Below, one piece after another: positions 60,919-64,000 of a stretch of 64,000 bases of DNA. The stretch comes from Diadophis punctatus similis. Lineage: Eukaryota > Chordata > Lepidosauria > Squamata > Dipsadidae. The notes below the pieces were generated by a model. It did not search any database. It was not told the DNA's origin and saw nothing but the letters and a program-made list of their open reading frames with translations. Made by a program: the position numbers and the translations under genes. Location of the stretch: assembly GCA_023053685.1 (NCBI GenBank), contig JALIGW010000004.1, positions 79,560,861-79,624,860 of the forward strand, in the 5' to 3' direction. Each line of letters starts with the position of its first letter. Positions within the stretch are counted from its first letter, which is position 1.

Positions 60919-62095
60919 CAGAGTTGGAAGGGACCTTGGAGGTCATCTAGTCCAACCCCCCCGCCCAAGCAGGAGATCCTACACCCGTGGTGGCGAACCT
61001 ATGGCACGCGTGCCACAGGTGGCACGCGGAGCCATTTCGGCTGGCACGCCACGGGTCCGGCACATTCTACTTCCGAGTTTCTGGCGCGCATGCGCAGAGC
61101 TGCTAGAGCTACCCGAAGCAGAAGGAGGAGGGGCGGTTGCGCAGGCTGGGCGGCTCGCGTAACCGCTCCCTCCTCCTTCTGCTGCCAGCCTCATGTTCCT
61201 GCTTCTGCCCGGAGTGCCAGGCTTGGAGCAGAAGGAGGAGGGGGCGGTTGCGTGAGCCACCCAGCCTGCGCAACCGCCCCCTTCTCCTGCTCCAAGCCTC
61301 GCACTCCGGGCACCAGCCGGAACGTGAGGCTGGCAGGAGAAGGAGGAGGGAGCGGTTACGCGAGCCGCCCAGCCTGCGCAACCGCCCCCTTCTCCTGCTC
61401 CAAGCCTCGCACTCCGGGCACAAGCCGGAACGTGAGGCTGACAGGAGAAGGAGGAGGGAGCGGTTACGCGAGCCGCCCAGCCTGCGCAACCGCCCCCTTC
61501 TCCTGCTCCAAGCCTCGCACTCCGGGCACAAGCCGGAACGTGAGGCTGACAGGAGAAGGAGGAGGGAGCGGTTACGCGAGCCGCCCAGCCTGCGCAACCG
61601 CCCCCTTCTCCTGCTCCAAGCCTCGCACTCCGGGCACAAGCCGGAACGTGAGGCTGACAGGAGAAGGAGAAGGGGGCGGTTGCGCAGGCTGGGCGGCTCG
61701 CGTAACCGCCTCCTCCTCCTTCTGCTGTCAGCCTCACGTTCCGGCTTGTGCCCGGAGTGCGAGGCTTGGAGCAGGAGGAGGAGGGGGCGGTTACACGTGC
61801 GCAGTAGATGTGCGCATGCGCGGTGCGGGCGCGTGCGTGGTGCAGGCGCGTGCATGTAGGTGTGGGTGCGCATGCGCAGGGGGGGGTGCGCATTGCATTT
61901 TGGGTAGTGGCACGCGGGAGCGCTGGTGGGTGTGCGCGCGCCTATTTTTGGCATGCCGAGAGAAAAAGGTTCGCCACCGCTGTCCTACACCATTTCTGAC
62001 AGATGGCAGCCCAGTCTCTTCTTGAAAGCTTCCAGGGATGAAGCTCCCACAACTTCTGAAGGCGAAAGCTGTTCCATTGGTTGATTGCTCTCACT
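60919..62095 (-). mobile_element. CR1-like LINE 3' end, interrupted
   Basis: AGAGTTGGAAGGGACCTTGG...TCCATTGGTTGATTGC, split by the family A element. Confidence 0.75.
60985..61982. mobile_element. hAT-like family A element with 108-bp tandem repeats
   Basis: CCGTGGTGGCGAACC...GGTTCGCCACCGCTG, perfect TSD TCCTACAC (60977-60984, 61983-61990). The interior has four 108-bp units (starting at 61308, 61416, 61524 and 61632) and inverted flanking copies. Confidence 0.9.
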
Positions 62096-62156
62096 CGTTC
62101 TCAATGGAAGGATTTAAAACAGGAGAGAGTTACCAAATACTTCCAGCTTAGTAAAT

Positions 62157-63134
62157 TGTAACCTTAATACTGGTTGGCATTAGTGCAAAGTTTGTTATCT
62201 TGCTTCTGTGTCTCGCTTCTATTCTTGGCTTCAAAAGCTAGGCACATCCTTGAAAATATAGAAGAAACTGTTACCCAGGAATATCAGGCCCCATAGATAA
62301 AGGGACCAGAATAGGGAGTTTTCCTGCTTCATAAATCCTGAATCTTGAAAGCATTCTGCAGAATAAACAACTTGGCCAAGGGGGAGGGAGAGCTGCCCCT
62401 ACACAAGGCTATAGGAATACTCTATAGATAAGGTGGACAGAGACAGGGACCTAAACAAAGAACACTTTAAAGACCATGTTGGTAACGAACCTTTGTCTCT
62501 GATTGGGTAAACTTTGCTTCTATCGGCGTAAAATGTATATAATACTCTGAGCTTCTCTCGCAGAGGGGTGGTTATTCCTTACATCAGGGGCGGGTTGTTC
62601 TTACCTCGCTACCGGTGCACTGCATGTCATCGCCGTGTTGCACGCTGCTTGATCCACTCCTTTAACGAAGGGATCTGCGGTTTTTTTTGCGGCAGGTGCG
62701 GAAGCAAAATCTCACCAAAATTTTGCGAGGGGACGCGCGCGCGCGATTTTAGCGATTTTTTCGCTAAAAAATCTTGCCAAAATCTCACACATGCGTGCAT
62801 CCCCTCTCGAGATTTTGCTTCCAAGCAAAGAAACAAAAAAAAGCGGAAAAATTGCTGAAAAAATATGGTGGCGCGCGACGGACCGGCGAAGACGGCACCG
62901 GAGCCGTCATGCGCAAATTCGCAATCCGCCGGTTGCTACCGGTGCCATAGAGTGGATCGCACCGGTAGGAATCCACCACTGCCTTGCATGCATTTTGTCT
63001 GTGTTTTGGAAATAGTATCGCCCAGCCTTTTTGCTTTGGCCAAAGAATAAAAGGCTGTTATTTTTGCAAGCCTCGTCTGGAGTCTCACTCTCTTTGGCAT
63101 CTCAGTGGCTCAGGGAAACTTCTGGGACCTTACA
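62157..63134 (+). mobile_element. LTR-like sequence with nested hAT-like element
   Basis: TGTAACCTTAAT...GACCTTACA, a TATA-like motif TGTATATAATAC (62532-62543) and AATAAAAGG (63046-63054) in the expected order for U3-R-U5. No TSD seen, so boundaries are provisional. Confidence 0.4.
62585..62981. mobile_element. hAT-like family B element
   Basis: CAGGGGCGGGTTG...ATCCACCACTG; TSD CCTTACAT/CCTTGCAT (62577-62584, 62982-62989). Confidence 0.82.
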
Positions 63135-63210
63135 CCTGGCTCAAACATCCATTTTTTGCAACAGGTGAATACTGAGCCAGGTTATGCTTCATCGCTTGTA
63201 ATACCCGATG

Positions 63211-63473
63211 CAGTGGTGGGTTGCTGCCCAGTTCGGACCGTTTCGCCTGAACCGGTGGCGGACATTTGCCTCCGCTCGCCGAACCGGCAGCGATGGCCAG
63301 CTGGCCACGCCCCCAAAGCGGTCCTCCGATCGCCGCTCCTTGAAAGCGGCTGGCAAAGAACCCTCTGCGCATGCGCAAAGGCTTCTGCGCATGCGCAGAG
63401 GGTCATTTCCCCGACGTGACACACTTCTGACGCGAGGCGACCCTGTAGGGAAGGTAAGTGCAACCCACCCCTG
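63211..63473. mobile_element. hAT-like family B element
   Basis: CAGTGGTGGGTTGC...GCAACCCACCCCTG; TSD ACCCGATG/ACCTGATG. Confidence 0.85.
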
Positions 63474-63550
63474 ACCTGATGAGCTGGCCAGGCAGTCAGA
63501 GAAAGTGGTACTAAACTCCTGGTTTTTTTTTAATCACCATAAACTACAGT

Positions 63551-64000
63551 TAGTCCTCGACTTATAACTGTTCATTGAGTGACTGTTCAAAGTTACAATG
63601 ACGCTGAAAAAAAGGGACATGACCAGGGGCGGGTTCCTCTTACCTGCCTACCGGTACGCTGCACGCGCATAATCTCATTTTGCATGCACGCTCGCTACGC
63701 GCGCACATCCCCTTGTGCGATTTTGCTTCCTGTGCATGCGCAGGAAGCAAAAAAGCCCAAAAATTCCAGAAAAAAGATGGCACCGCGCAACGGACCGGCG
63801 AAGACAGCACCGGAGCCGTTGCGCGCAAATTGCGCAATTGGCGGCTCCCTACTGGAACGGCGCACTGGACCGCACCAGTAGGAACCCACCCCTACTTATG
63901 ACCCTTTTCCACACTTAACGATCATTGCATCATTCCCCAGGGTCATGTGATTTGTATTTGAATGCTTGGCAACGGACTCATATTTATGACGGCGGCAGCG
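63551..64000. mobile_element. MITE (family G) with hAT-like family B insertion, runs off the window
   Basis: AGTTAGTCCTCGACTTATAA start. CAGGGGCGGGTTCC...GGAACCCACCCCTA inserted at 63624-63894, with flanks ending ATGAC on both sides. Confidence 0.75.

Noticed and set aside
60979..62025. Overlapping open frames of 304, 311, 281 and 240 codons on both strands
   Set aside because: All arise from the 108-bp tandem repeat and GC-rich palindromes of a hAT-like element. Translations are Arg/Leu or Cys/Ala-rich periodic strings with no domain.

Overview
The window is nuclear DNA from a squamate reptile, most likely an advanced snake. The evidence is two intron-bearing vertebrate genes in conserved synteny, two families of tRNA-derived SINEs of squamate type, CR1-like LINE fragments, long Bkm-type GATA/GACA arrays, and LINE 3' ends running into long AATAG arrays, a known hallmark of colubroid snakes. 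The species call is inference; the gene calls were read codon by codon.

Layout. PSMC2 (19S proteasome ATPase Rpt1) lies on the plus strand as 12 coding exons from 884 to 15735. All junctions are GT-AG and the 433-codon frame is intact. A TATA-less promoter with ETS and NRF1 sites precedes it and an AATAAA follows at 15894. SLC26A5 (prestin) lies convergently on the minus strand as 18 coding exons from 53189 down to 19016, giving an intact 730-residue protein. A probable non-coding first exon sits in a CpG island near 59835-60080. The gap between the two 3' ends holds SINEs, a TA-flanked MITE and the presumed prestin 3' UTR. PSMC2-SLC26A5 tail to tail is the usual vertebrate order. DNAJC2 (left) and RELN (right) would be the expected neighbours, but no exon of either is visible.

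The genes are unrelated: one builds the proteasome base, the other is the outer-hair-cell motor / SLC26 anion transporter family member. Nothing suggests co-regulation.

Most remaining DNA is nested mobile elements, many with readable target-site duplications (TSDs). They comprise several non-autonomous hAT-like families (8-bp TSDs), two TA-flanked MITE families, two solo-LTR families (5-bp TSDs), a 5'-truncated LINE with an 18-bp TSD, and CR1/L2-like reverse transcriptase relics. Several insertions crowd splice sites: a hAT element ends 33 bp before PSMC2 exon 10, a solo LTR lies 23 bp beyond a prestin splice donor, an A-rich tract abuts a prestin acceptor, and a Bkm array starts next to another donor. 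Dispersed Penelope-like fragments carry hammerhead-ribozyme-like cores in two families that share one architecture but have different, covarying stem II sequences. I regard this as the most interesting structural signal in the window.
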